From Clostridia bacterium (lineage in GTDB: Bacteria > Bacillota > Clostridia > Christensenellales > Borkfalkiaceae), in the NCBI GenBank assembly GCA_021205485.1, contig JAJPXK010000192.1, positions 627 through 14,024 of the forward strand: a stretch of 13,398 nt of DNA. Direction: 5' to 3'. This document shows, in pieces, positions 9,001-13,398 of this stretch. Numbering within the stretch: the stretch's first letter is position 1; each line of letters opens with the position of its first letter. Made by a program: the position numbers and the translations under genes. The notes under the pieces are model-generated. The model saw only the letters and a list, made by a program, of their open reading frames with translations, searched no databases and had not been told where the DNA came from.

Positions 9001-11430
9001 CAGGCGTTTGACGGCTGTACATCTCTTGCAAAAATCGTCATTCCTGACAGCGTAAAAAGTATAGGGACATCGGCTTTCTGTAATTGTTCTTCGGTAACCA
9101 GCCTTACCATAGGCGAGGGATTAGAAGAGGTCGGCAGCAGTGCATTCAGCGGCCTTACGTCGCTTACAGAAATTAATTACAACGCAACCTCTATGACCAG
9201 CGATATATTTGTCCTCAGCAGCGCGGGATCAGGCACAAGCGGAATTGCGGTTACAATCGGCGCAAATGTGGAAAGAGTACCGAATTATCTTTTCGGTACG
9301 TCTACCGCTTCCGCCAATGTAACAAGCGTGGAGTTTAAAACAGACAACGAAGGCGCTTATAAATGTACGTATATAGGCGTGTATGCATTTGCCTATAGCT
9401 CGATTACGACGATAAACATACCCGACACCATATCGTATATAGGCGCAAACGCCTTTTATAACTGTACGTCGCTTACATATTATGAATGTGACGACAGCAG
9501 TTACCTCGGCAATGAGGGAAATAATTATCTCGTATTAGTGTCGGCGGGCGGCGCAGAAACGACTTTCACCGTTCCGAATGAGACAAGGGTAATATATGAC
9601 TATGCATTTAAAGGCTGTTCGTATACTTCAATCTCTTTGCCAGACTCTTTGCAGCATATAGGTTACGGAGCTTTCTATAACTGTGCATCGCTTGAATCGT
9701 TTGAAATCCCTTCAACGGTTTCCTCGATAGGGGATTATGCGTTCTACGGCTGCAAACTGCTTACTTCAATCATAATTCCTGACGGCGTGACCGAGATTGG
9801 CGCCTATGTATTCTACGAATGTACTAAACTTGAAACCGTTTCTATACCCTCGAGCGTTACAAGCATAGGGGTTTACGCGTTCGGCGACTGCAGATCTCTT
9901 ACTGAAATTACCCTTCCTTCGGCCGTTACGTCAATAGGGGACAGTGCATTCTATTATTGCACCTCTCTTACAGAGATAACTATTCCAGACGGAGTGACCG
10001 AAATAAGCGACTATATGTTCCTCGGTTGCGGCTCTCTCATCTCAATCGCCATCCCCTCGACCGTTAAGAGTATAGGTCAGGGCGCATTTTGGGATTGTTC
10101 CTTTCTTGCCTCGATCATCATTCCCGAAGGCGTTACGTCGATAGGACATAATGCGTTTTGGTATTGTACCGCGCTTGAGACGATATATCTTCCATCGACG
10201 TTGACCGAGATAGTATACGGCGCTTTTGACGAATGTACGTCGCTTACAGGCGTTTATTTAGCGGATATCGACGCGTGGTTCGGTGTGACGATAGGAGGCA
10301 ATGACGGGAATCCTTTGACACACGCAGGCAATTTATACGCCTATGACTCTGCAACTGAAGAATATGCGCTTGTTACATCGATTGTCGTTCCTGAAAAGGT
10401 TACTGCTATTAACGCATATCTGTTTGACGGTTGCACTTCGCTTACCTCTGTAACTTTGCATAGCGGTGTAACGGAGATAGGGGATTACGCATTCCGCAAT
10501 ACCGGCTTAACGTCAATTACAATACCTGCAAGCGTGACATCTATAGGCGACTGCGCGTTTGCAGGAAATGTTCTTACGACCATAACGGTAGAGGAACCCG
10601 CAGAAGAGGAGGCTGAAACATATTACGCCTCGGCTGACGGAAATCTGTACAGCGCAGACAAAACTACGCTTATAGCTTACGCGGCGGCAAGCGGCAAAAC
10701 TACGTTTACGGTGCCCGACGGCGTTACTGCGATATCTGCGTATGCATTCTACGGGTGTACTAATCTCAAGTCGGTGGTTATTCCTTCAAGCGTTACATCG
10801 ATAGGCGATTACGCATTCTACGGCTGCGCCGGCCTTACAACGATAACCTTTGCCAACGGATTGTTAACTATAGGGGAGTACGCCTTCTACGGGTGTTCGT
10901 CGCTTACCAAGATAGAACTTCCCGACAGCGTTACCTCGATAGGATCCTACGCATTCAGGGATTGCACTTCGCTTGAAAGCGCATGGCTTTCTTCTGGTCT
11001 TACAACCATATCGAGCTATCTGTTCTACGGGTGCGAAAAACTTGCATCGGTAACGATTTATCCGGGAGTTACTACTATAGGTTCCTATGCCTTCTACGGG
11101 TGTACATCGCTTACTGATGTTGTCATCCCCGACGGCGTGACATATATTTACGAAGACGCTTTCTATAAATGTACGTCGCTTAGAGTCGTTATTCCTGCCT
11201 CGCTGGAAACAATAAAGCATTTCGTATTCAGCGCGGGCATAACCGTTTACTATAAAGGAACAGCCGACCAGTTTGCTGCGATAGAAAAGGGTACTTCAGA
11301 ATTGACCGATGCGGCAACTAATGTTTATTACTATGACAAAGACAAGACTGCGACGGATGCGGGCAATTACTGGCGGTATGAAGACGACGAAATAGTTGCC
11401 TGGACGGTAGAAGATACATCGGCAGAATAA
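1..11430 (+). CDS. Giant BspA-type leucine-rich-repeat / CxxC-repeat surface protein, 5' partial
   Basis: No function can be assigned beyond a probable secreted or cell-surface binding protein; BspA-type LRR proteins of other bacteria act in adhesion to host proteins or other cells. The frame is open from the left edge to the TAA at 11428-11430. A TTG at 139 could be called as the start, but it lies inside a conserved motif: residues read upstream of it (EYSLNEDG, about 115-138) continue into SYTVTGIG, matching the cap that opens the second LRR block (KYTLSDDGEYYIVSGIG, from 3919). The true start is therefore upstream and the signal peptide is not visible; reading is credible from about 73. 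Order: cap and short LRR block (residues 1-166 counted from 139), Cys-rich repeats (167-1257), second cap plus about 80 LRRs (1258-3699), tail (3700-3763). The protein is rich in Thr, Ser, Asp and Glu and, in the Cys-rich part, poor in Lys and Arg. No LPxTG motif, SLH domain or C-terminal helix is present, so the anchoring mode is unknown. It is a single-gene unit ended by a strong terminator. Confidence 0.9.
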   Translation, partial: PPPPPRPASPPPPPAPPPTARGRGPSSDEGGSSAGEILEYSLNEDGLSYTVTGIGSVTSSVIVVPDEYNGLPVTVVFGLLYNTDITEVILGDNVTEIEGMAFYRCTSLESVTLGAALVTIGNEAFSGCVSLTEIVIPESVTVIGERAFSGCTSLASVEIQGNAELRSNAFYNCVQITELILSEEFMEKNNIDVVLLSSFAESSLLTEVKTEEHTYHIHNLVHYEAVESTCSSCGNIEYWYCRRCDIYYTDKYGQCAVSADEIYLSLSDHANTYIVITNEVDAECTTEGSYTETVYCLDCGSVVSSQTVIIPATGHSFNATGWRWSDNYDYAWATLVCDNCGGSVVVGATVTQEEVGSGAYILYTATAIYQGVVYQTSAMVEAAVEHTAGEAVKENYVAATCTSDGSYDLVVYCTDCGEELSREMVKIPATGHSYDTYYWTWYGYNMASITFVCSNDSSHTDTADAPVTSEVTQEATYTESGIITYTVTVTYDGVTYTDTKTAVIPSLQHTSGEAVTENYIAATCTENGSYDLVVYCTDCGIELSRETFTVAATGHSYVFGGWTWTGDEAYAMFVCSVCGDTITVAATVTSEVTRQATCSVEGEITYYAVVTLDGAEYSTTTTSSIPKTEHTAGEAVMESYVAPGCEENGYYVMAVYCEVCGEEISSTMYNLEPTGHNYEISEWIWNGYIAATAFFVCSNDQSHLYQVDAAITDEITVQATYDEAGVRTYTATVEFEGVTYTDYIERAIPALSHTAGEAVIENYVEATCTEAGSYDLVVYCTDCGEELSREAITIAATGHSYQLSEWMWTNTEAAFGYFVCSYDYSHALMVEATVTCTLYRDATCDEAGSATYLAELYYNGVYYVNERVVEIEPTGHDYTDKTENYVEATCTTDGSYDVVVYCTVCGDELSRETVIIPATGHNYEAVVTEPTCAEQGYTTYTCSHCGDSYVDDYTEASGHSWNEGTVVIEVGCIQDGVIRYTCTICNETKLVTIPATGHTEGEAAIENRVEATCTTDGSYDVVVYCTECGMEVSRTTITILATGHSYEAAVTEPTCTERGYTTYTCSHCGESYVADYTDASGHSWNEGVVTTEPTCVTEGVMTYTCTVCGETRTESISVTGHTAGEAVIENKVEATCTTDGLYDLVVYCTVCGEEISRTTITIPATGHTEGEAVTENYVAATCTTSGSYNTVIYCTVCGDEISRTTIAIPATGHTEGEAVTENYVEATCTTDGSYDTVIYCKVCGEELSRETVVIPATGHKTDSYEHDNCYHTYTCTQCGVTIEEEHDFEDGVCSLCGYVADYSLGLKYTLSDDGEYYIVSGIGTCKDTEVVIPSIYKKLPVTEIGGSAFSSCSVKFTSVIIPDSVTTIGSSAFAYCSALLSIDIPDSVTTIGSSAFSSCTALLSIDISNSVTTLNSYAFSSCTALQSVTIGEGVTSIADSVFYGCTALTEIIFNAINEVSLTKSSLLNGVFYNAGSGAEGGITVIIGANVSEVPAYLFYSPKTLNAPHITSVVFEGTLCKSIGAYAFANCIYLTNITIPSSVTSLGNYVFNGCTSLTKIELPSSLESIGTYAFYGCTALAEINIPEKITTLSTYMLCDCTSLATIYFDAECVTSSGSNYFLNVGSELADGTTVIIGAGVTTIYSSCFSMSSSYPHNITRIEFADNSQCITIKSSAFNGCSAEIVWGDNPAITEIGTSAFSGYCGTSLIIPEGITSIGGGAFSQCLYLTEIYYCATTVADTSTDVFAKAGRSGAGITLTIAENVTRIPANLFYNSSSSESSPYITKVIFEGTSSCTEIGEAAFYNLISLESITIPEGVTSIGNSAFYGCTGLETVYFNAAKITSAISSGNNIFYSAGAASGMTLYVGKNVTRIPEYLFDPSNSAVYAPTITEAVFLGDFCTEIGERAFAYCSLLTTITLPDSITSIGDYAFDYSGITAIAIPSGVTSIGSYTFRYCESLESVTLPEGLTNIGSYAFAYCTALASIALPDSLTSIGTYAFRGTSAGIIWGDNPEITEIGGYAFYGYKGASITIPEKVVTIGSYAFYSSTCSIDWGNSSVTSIGTHAFQLSTITSITIPETVTSIGDYAFAYCTNLTAIYYNAVSAAGYTTDVDVFRNIGKNSDSGVTIIIGSSVQCIPAYMFAINDSTYRPNITSVTFEDGSNCTEIGKYAFAYCDSLTSITIPESVVTLNDRAFYNCTALEYIYFNATAMNSLSSNYVFSGAGTANENGVAVIVGKNVTQIPEGLFYDGSNINVISVTFEEGSVCTLIGGNAFLNTPLKSINLPSGLTSIGAGAFSRCTSLESVTLPDTLTAINKNAFTYCTAEIIWSGTPVIEEISDYAFSYYYGTSFSIPDSVTTIGAYAFRYCEYLETLTIGKGVTTFGEHAFEYCTALTAINYNATAADDLSSGTSSVTANNVFCKAGTASDEGITLTIGANVTRIPANLFFPYYSGDYAPKIVTVVFEDGSECTEIGQYAFKYCVYLETVTIPESITSIGYGAFYDCTALTTIYYNAKSAEDLASGYVFDGAATETTGATIYIGSAVTRIPAYLLKGATHNITTVVFTGSDCVSFGKDAFSGCTWITTVDISDLASWSMATFENAYSNPLAYGDLYVDGVVLTELVIPDTVTYISDYAFYNCDKVVSLTISANAETIGSYAFYNCKSLSAITIPDAVTTINSYAFGYCEAASTISIGESVASLGKYAFEYCVGAIIWSENIAIETIGEYAFSLYSGTEITIPESVTCIEQYAVANCPNLTVINYNAVCVSDDDVGSKVFDSTGFGGNGITLNIGAKAERIPASLFATTSTSNGAGVNITELIFASGSVCTEIGASAFNKCATLKSITFGTDIVTIGSNAFYQCTALAEIDIPDSVETIGATAFYGCTSAASLKIGKGVTSIGKNAFSNLANVTQIYYNAVSAENLGYDSVIFGHAGSESGNVVVTIGKDVERIPNLLFYDTYVNKFITEVTFEEGSVCTEIAFDAFYNYTALVTLNLGESLTTIGIQAFDGCTSLAKIVIPDSVKSIGTSAFCNCSSVTSLTIGEGLEEVGSSAFSGLTSLTEINYNATSMTSDIFVLSSAGSGTSGIAVTIGANVERVPNYLFGTSTASANVTSVEFKTDNEGAYKCTYIGVYAFAYSSITTINIPDTISYIGANAFYNCTSLTYYECDDSSYLGNEGNNYLVLVSAGGAETTFTVPNETRVIYDYAFKGCSYTSISLPDSLQHIGYGAFYNCASLESFEIPSTVSSIGDYAFYGCKLLTSIIIPDGVTEIGAYVFYECTKLETVSIPSSVTSIGVYAFGDCRSLTEITLPSAVTSIGDSAFYYCTSLTEITIPDGVTEISDYMFLGCGSLISIAIPSTVKSIGQGAFWDCSFLASIIIPEGVTSIGHNAFWYCTALETIYLPSTLTEIVYGAFDECTSLTGVYLADIDAWFGVTIGGNDGNPLTHAGNLYAYDSATEEYALVTSIVVPEKVTAINAYLFDGCTSLTSVTLHSGVTEIGDYAFRNTGLTSITIPASVTSIGDCAFAGNVLTTITVEEPAEEEAETYYASADGNLYSADKTTLIAYAAASGKTTFTVPDGVTAISAYAFYGCTNLKSVVIPSSVTSIGDYAFYGCAGLTTITFANGLLTIGEYAFYGCSSLTKIELPDSVTSIGSYAFRDCTSLESAWLSSGLTTISSYLFYGCEKLASVTIYPGVTTIGSYAFYGCTSLTDVVIPDGVTYIYEDAFYKCTSLRVVIPASLETIKHFVFSAGITVYYKGTADQFAAIEKGTSELTDAATNVYYYDKDKTATDAGNYWRYEDDEIVAWTVEDTSAE
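112..636 (+). repeat. First BspA-type LRR block with N-terminal cap
   Basis: It opens with the cap typical of this family (Y-S-L-N-E-D-G ... V-T-G-I-G, then VVP-x-x-Y-N-G-L-P-V-T). About four or five repeats of about 23 residues follow, with the pattern L-x-x-V-x-I-P-x-x-V-T-x-I-G-x-x-A-F-x-x-C-x-x-L, for example the AFSGC segments near 370-390 and 440-450. The block decays after the AFYNC at about 505-520 into a non-repeat stretch (EEFMEKNN and following) before the Cys-rich region starts. It is much shorter than the second block. The repeat type is the Treponema/BspA LRR_5 class, recognised by pattern only. Confidence 0.8.
637..3909 (+). repeat. Cys-rich CxxC repeat array (123-residue units collapsing to 46)
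   Basis: A variant lead-in repeat (HNLVHYEAVESTC, CRRC; 637-828) precedes ten units marked by the phrase ENYVEATCTTDGSYD. Units begin near 829, 1177, 1546, 1909, 2278, 2644, 3013, 3382, 3520 and 3658. Successive spacings are 348, 369, 363, 369, 366, 369, 369, 138 and 138 bases. The conserved core in nearly every unit is C-x11-C-x2-C, followed about 15 residues later by GH (C-x11-C-x2-C-x15-H in unit 2644). In the first five units the core is followed by a 77-residue insert with a WxW ... FVC ... VT ... GVxYT pattern. In units 2644 and 3013 it is followed by two shorter CxxC repeats (C-x9-C-x2-C), also 77 residues. The last units lack an insert. A final pair of CxxC motifs (CTQC, CSLC) closes the region at 3826-3885. 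Similar repeats are frequent in Clostridia surface proteins. Metal binding by the three Cys and one His is plausible but is inference. Confidence 0.85.
3382..3795 (+). repeat. 138-bp tandem repeat, three copies
   Basis: Three head-to-tail 46-residue units start at 3382, 3520 and 3658. They are similar at DNA level, including shared stretches such as TATACTGTACTGTATGCGGC (near 3457 and 3573) and GCGACGGGCCACACCGAGGG-type joints. This similarity implies duplication by slippage or unequal recombination. Copies still differ at many synonymous and some amino-acid positions, so they are not brand new. The third copy diverges at its end (HKTDSYEHDN) to lead into the linker before the second LRR block. 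Confidence 0.75.
4081..4218 (+). repeat. 69-bp near-identical tandem duplication of one LRR
   Basis: Copies at 4081-4149 and 4150-4218 are identical at 65 of 69 bases by my comparison; the four differences cluster in the A-F-x-x-C part of the repeat. Each copy encodes 23 residues, exactly one LRR, so the duplication keeps both frame and solenoid register. The following repeat (4219-4287) is a clearly older relative. This is the most recent-looking expansion I noticed in the LRR array. Confidence 0.85.
4348..9390 (+). repeat. Eleven interspersed copies of a YYNA...AG...IPxxLF...CTEIG module
   Basis: Copies lie at about 4348-4581, 4810-5028, 5185-5406, 5497-5721, 6283-6510, 6601-6816, 7177-7425, 7516-7722, 8263-8493, 8722-8940 and 9169-9390. 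Each runs: I-Y-(Y/F)-N-A; a variable loop with V-F-x-x-A-G; G-I-T-V-T-I-G-x-N-V-x-R-I-P-x-x-L-F; a variable loop; I-T-x-V-x-F-E-x-G-S-x-C-T-E-I-G-x-x-A-F. Length is about 69-83 residues, roughly three LRR lengths with two loop insertions. Between one and about seven ordinary repeats separate the copies. The second copy (4810) is the most degenerate (IYSSCF instead of IPxxLF). None occurs in the first LRR block or after 9390. It is probably an LRR pair with extended loops rather than a separate domain. Confidence 0.8.
11238..11430 (+). other. C-terminal tail of the giant LRR protein
   Basis: The last LRR (KHFVFSAG) passes into a closing segment with VYYKGTADQFAAI, then VYYYDKDK and GNYWRYEDDEIVAW, ending VEDTSAE. 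Similar tails (a YYKGT strand, a VYYYS-like strand, then NYW-x-Y and a final Trp strand) close many BspA-family LRR arrays, so this is probably the C-terminal cap of the solenoid. There is no sorting signal or hydrophobic segment. Confidence 0.65.
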
Positions 11431-11464
11431 AAAGCATGCAGAATATGCATAGCGTACAGAATTT

Positions 11465-11512
11465 AAAAGCAAGGCAAGCAGCAGCTTGCCTTGCTTTTGA
11501 CAATGTTTTTTT
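11465..11512 (+). terminator. Strong intrinsic terminator after the giant gene
   Basis: Arms AAAAGCAAGGCAAGC (11465-11479) and GCTTGCCTTGCTTTT (11484-11498) pair perfectly over 15 bp around a 4-base AGCA loop. The 3' arm ends in TTTT and a further run of seven T lies at 11506-11512. It sits 34 bases after the stop codon. The A/T flanks are symmetric, so it may also act on the opposite strand. Confidence 0.9.
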
Positions 11513-11525
11513 AATATGTTACAAT
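11497..11525 (+). promoter_or_regulatory. Near-consensus housekeeping promoter for the ABC exporter gene
   Basis: TTGACA (11497-11502) is a perfect -35 box. After exactly 17 bases comes TACAAT (11520-11525), a five-of-six match to the -10 box, preceded by TG at 11517-11518 as an extended -10. Transcription would start near 11532, leaving a leader of about 55 bases. The -35 box overlaps the last two bases of the preceding terminator stem. Confidence 0.8.
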
Positions 11526-11574
11526 AAAAACCTGAAACAAAGCAGAAAATATGAATATACTCAATATTCGCAAT

Positions 11575-11580
11575 AAAGGA
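11575..11580 (+). promoter_or_regulatory. Ribosome binding site that decides the ABC exporter start
   Basis: AAAGGA lies six bases before the ATG at 11587. The upstream in-frame ATG at 11551 has no comparable site, and it would add a 12-residue extension (MNILNIRNKGKY) that is not needed for the family. The 11587 start is therefore preferred. Confidence 0.75.
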
Positions 11581-11586
11581 AAATAT

Positions 11587-12423
11587 ATGAAAACCACACA
11601 AAAAACCAAAGGCGGCGGCCTTTTAAAGAGGTTTGTAAGGTACTATAAACCGCATAAAAAGCTTTTTATAATAGATATGTGCTGCGCGTTTATAATTTCG
11701 GTTTTTAACCTTGTGTACCCTTACGTCACTAAAGAAATTATAAACAACTACGTTCCTAATAAGCTTTTGAATATGCTTTTAGCTTTCGGCGCGATACTGC
11801 TTGTTATCTACATAGTAAAGGCGTTTTTAAACTATGTTTTGCAGTACTGGGGCCATCTGGTCGGCGTACGCATGCAGGCCGATATGCGAAGCGAACTTTT
11901 CTGTCACCTGCAAAAAATGCCCTTTACGTACTTTGACGACAACAAGACGGGCGTTATTATGAGCCGCATCACAAACGACTTGTTTGAAATTTCAGAACTC
12001 GCTCATCACGGGCCTGAGGACGTGTTTTTGTCCTTCGTCACCCTGATAGGGGCGTTTATCATGCTGGCGTTTATAGACGTATACCTCACGCTTATAGTTT
12101 TCGCTTTTATTCCGTTTATTGTGCTTTACGCCGTCCTTATAAGAAAGAGAATGAAGCGGGTATATAAGGAAGTGAGGGTGGCTCAGGCAGAAATTAACGC
12201 CGATATAGAGAGCGCCGTGTCGGGAATGAGAGTTTCAAGGGCGTATTGCGCGCAGGACTACGAGAGCGAAAAGTTTGAAAAAGGCAACAAGTATTTTGTT
12301 AAAACAAAGGGCATGCAGTACAAGGTAATGGGCGAGTTCCACTCGTCAATGACATTTTTTACCGACTTTTTGTACTTTGTTGTGTTGCTGCGGGCGGACT
12401 GTTTTTCTACTACGGAAGGATAG
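11587..12423 (+). CDS. ABC exporter, N-terminal fragment (transmembrane part)
   Basis: This fragment of 278 residues would sit in the cytoplasmic membrane. Hydrophobic segments lie at about residues 26-48, 60-85, 145-165, 166-187 and 250-268, helices 1 to 5 of a type I ABC exporter. The first intracellular loop shows the family phrase MPFTYFDDNKTGVIMSRITN (residues 111-130), and the second loop the YKEVRVAQAEINADIESAVS type sequence. The last ten residues (RADCFSTTEG) are out-of-frame translation after the frameshift and are not real protein. A basic N-terminus (KRFVRYYKPHKK) precedes helix 1, as is usual. On its own it cannot hydrolyse ATP. Confidence 0.8.
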   Translation: MKTTQKTKGGGLLKRFVRYYKPHKKLFIIDMCCAFIISVFNLVYPYVTKEIINNYVPNKLLNMLLAFGAILLVIYIVKAFLNYVLQYWGHLVGVRMQADMRSELFCHLQKMPFTYFDDNKTGVIMSRITNDLFEISELAHHGPEDVFLSFVTLIGAFIMLAFIDVYLTLIVFAFIPFIVLYAVLIRKRMKRVYKEVRVAQAEINADIESAVSGMRVSRAYCAQDYESEKFEKGNKYFVKTKGMQYKVMGEFHSSMTFFTDFLYFVVLLRADCFSTTEG

Positions 12424-13343
12424 ATACGGGCGAATTTGCCGCGTTCGTGCTGTATATCAGCGCATTAATCAACCCCGTGAGGACGCTTACAAACATTTAC
12501 GACCAGATTCAGGAGGGGGCTACGGGCTTCAGGCGGTTCTGCGAGATTATGGACTCCCCTGAAGAGGAACAGATAGAAAACGCCGTCCGCCCCGAGATTT
12601 TAAGGGGAGACATAGTGTTTGAAGACGTCACCTTTTCCTATAAAAAGGGCGGGGACGCAAGGCCCGTGATTAAGGATTTTTCCATGAAAATCCCCGCGGG
12701 CAAAACTATCGCTCTGGTAGGCCCGTCGGGCGGCGGCAAAACTACCATATGTCACCTTATACCCCGTTTTTACGAGATTGACGGCGGCAAAATTACCATA
12801 GACGGCATAGATATCCGCGACCTTGACAAGGTTTCGCTGCGTAAAAACGTAGGCATCGTGCAGCAGGACGTGTTTCTGTTCAACGGAACCATCCGCGAAA
12901 ATATAGCCTACGGCAACTTTGACGCCACCGAAGACGAGATTATAGAGGCCGCTAAAAAGGCGAATATCCATCAATATATATCAGAACTGCCCGACGGCTA
13001 TGATACTAACGTAGGCGAAAGGGGCATTAAACTTTCGGGCGGGCAAAAGCAGAGGGTTTCTATAGCCAGGGCGTTTTTGAAAAATCCCCCGATACTCATT
13101 TTGGACGAAGCCACCTCGGCGCTGGATAACGCTACGGAAATGCTTATACAGGACGCATTGTACAAACTTTCTGAGGGCAGAACGGTTTTGGTTGTGGCGC
13201 ACAGGCTTTCCACAATCAAAAACGCCGACGAAATAATTGTAATCACCAAAGACGGAATAGAGGAACGCGGCTCGCACGAGCAGCTTATTCTGTGCGACGG
13301 GCTGTATAAAAAGCTGTACGAATACCAGTTCAAAAATTTGTAG
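12390..13343 (+). CDS. ABC exporter, C-terminal fragment (helix 6 and ATP-binding domain)
   Basis: It continues the same protein in the -1 frame. It starts with the helix 5 end and helix 6 (FAAFVLYISALINPV), then the linker and a complete nucleotide-binding domain. Positions on the restored protein are: A-loop Tyr about 352 (FSYKKG), Walker A GPSGGGKTT 379-387, Q-loop VQQD about 427, signature LSGGQKQR 483-490, Walker B ILILDE 503-508 with the catalytic Glu 508, D-loop SALD, and switch His about 539 (AHR). All catalytic residues are present, so the ATPase looks functional. A GTG at 12447 could be called as a start, but it falls inside helix 6 and has no ribosome site, so it is not a believable initiation point. 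The TAG stop is at 13341-13343; nothing recognisable follows in the last 55 bases. Confidence 0.85.
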   Translation, partial: AGGLFFYYGRIDTGEFAAFVLYISALINPVRTLTNIYDQIQEGATGFRRFCEIMDSPEEEQIENAVRPEILRGDIVFEDVTFSYKKGGDARPVIKDFSMKIPAGKTIALVGPSGGGKTTICHLIPRFYEIDGGKITIDGIDIRDLDKVSLRKNVGIVQQDVFLFNGTIRENIAYGNFDATEDEIIEAAKKANIHQYISELPDGYDTNVGERGIKLSGGQKQRVSIARAFLKNPPILILDEATSALDNATEMLIQDALYKLSEGRTVLVVAHRLSTIKNADEIIVITKDGIEERGSHEQLILCDGLYKKLYEYQFKNL

Positions 13344-13398
13344 ACCGCGTAATATGTTGCGATTATCAAGAGGTTTTGTTGTTTGTACAGCCCTTGCC

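Larger units (their letters stand above)
3910..11237 (+). repeat. Second BspA-type LRR array, about 80 repeats
   Basis: It begins with a full cap (KYTLSDDGEYYIVSGIG, then VVIPSIYKKLPVTEIG). By hand count about 82 repeat ends of the form A-F-x-x-C (or LF, VF, MF) follow. The consensus is the 23-residue LTSITIPxSVTSIGxYAFYGC. Interspersed are 11 copies of a longer module (own entry) and five Trp-bearing variants of the strand (WGDNP-like; near 5041, 6007, 6142, 6964 and 8119). Two DLASW/IDAWF-type insertions with NPL and LYV/LYA occur at 7741-7904 and about 10246-10425. A SYLGNEGNNYLVL insertion lies at 9478-9609 and a DGNLYSADKTTLIAYA insertion at 10636-10749; both are known variations in BspA-family proteins. 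After about 9610 the array becomes regular and compact. The expected fold is a long solenoid outside the cell. Confidence 0.88.
11587..13343 (+). pseudogene. ABC exporter half-transporter gene interrupted by a one-base frameshift
   Basis: The whole locus encodes one MsbA-like protein: six-helix permease followed by a cytoplasmic ATPase. The first frame runs from 11587 and stops at TAG 12421-12423. The rest, including part of helix 5, helix 6 and the ATPase, is in the -1 frame. Codons read well as F-V-V-L-L up to 12390; re-reading base 12390 then gives A-G-G-L-F-F-Y-Y-G-R-I-D-T-G-E-F, the expected continuation. A missing base between about 12385 and 12398, next to the CGGGCGG stretch, explains everything. 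The restored protein would be 585 residues, normal for the family. All downstream motifs are intact, so the change is either very recent or a sequencing/assembly error. I see no obvious slippery heptamer for programmed frameshifting. The substrate is unknown; candidates in the family are lipids, drugs and peptides. Confidence 0.8.

Noticed and set aside
11434..11455. Second small hairpin (ATGCA ... TGCAT) between the giant gene stop and the terminator
   Set aside because: Only about 5 bp of AT-rich pairing; far weaker than the adjacent 15-bp stem and without a T-run.
11551..11586. Exporter start at ATG 11551
   Set aside because: Weak upstream sequence for ribosome binding, whereas the in-frame ATG at 11587 has AAAGGA at ideal distance.
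12385..12400. Programmed -1 frameshift site joining the two exporter parts
   Set aside because: No X-XXY-YYZ slippery heptamer at the switch and no clear downstream stem-loop that I could find by eye; this family is not known for recoding.
12447..13343. Independent ATPase gene starting at GTG 12447
   Set aside because: The GTG lies inside transmembrane helix 6, has no ribosome site, and the sequence before it in the same frame continues the exporter smoothly.

Overview
The window holds one giant, 5'-truncated surface-protein gene (about 85% of the sequence), a terminator/promoter junction, and one ABC exporter gene broken by a single-base frameshift. All genes are on the + strand. The repeat families (BspA-type leucine-rich repeats and CxxC repeats of the 'ATCTTDGSYD...YCTVCG' kind), the frequent ATA isoleucine codons, the moderate GC content, the AAAGGA-type ribosome site and the consensus housekeeping promoter suggest a gut-type anaerobic Firmicute, probably a Clostridia lineage. 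No marker gene proves this.

Layout. Positions 1-54 are almost pure C and look like a contig-end artefact. From about position 73 the sequence reads as credible protein in the frame of the giant gene, which stays open to the left edge, so the true N-terminus and any signal peptide are missing. The protein (at least 3,763 residues, about 400 kDa) has this order: BspA-type cap plus a short LRR block (about 112-636); a Cys-rich array (637-3909) built on a 123-residue period that collapses to 46 residues at its end; a second cap plus a very long LRR array of about 80 repeats (3910-11237), in which 11 copies of an unusual 70-80 residue module are interspersed; and a short C-terminal tail (11238-11430). 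There is no LPxTG motif or C-terminal membrane helix.

A perfect 15-bp stem-loop terminator (11465-11498) ends this unit. Its 3' edge overlaps the -35 box of a near-consensus promoter (11497-11525) that would drive the next gene. That gene (11587-13343) encodes an MsbA-like half-transporter. Its permease and ATPase parts are both intact but lie in different frames, joined near 12390. Adding one base would restore a 585-residue protein. The last 55 bases show no recognisable feature.

The two genes have no evident functional link and appear to be separate transcription units. I see no CRISPR array, tRNA or rRNA, transposase or phage gene. The most interesting content is the internal architecture of the giant protein, a variation on known surface-protein repeat families rather than a clearly new system.
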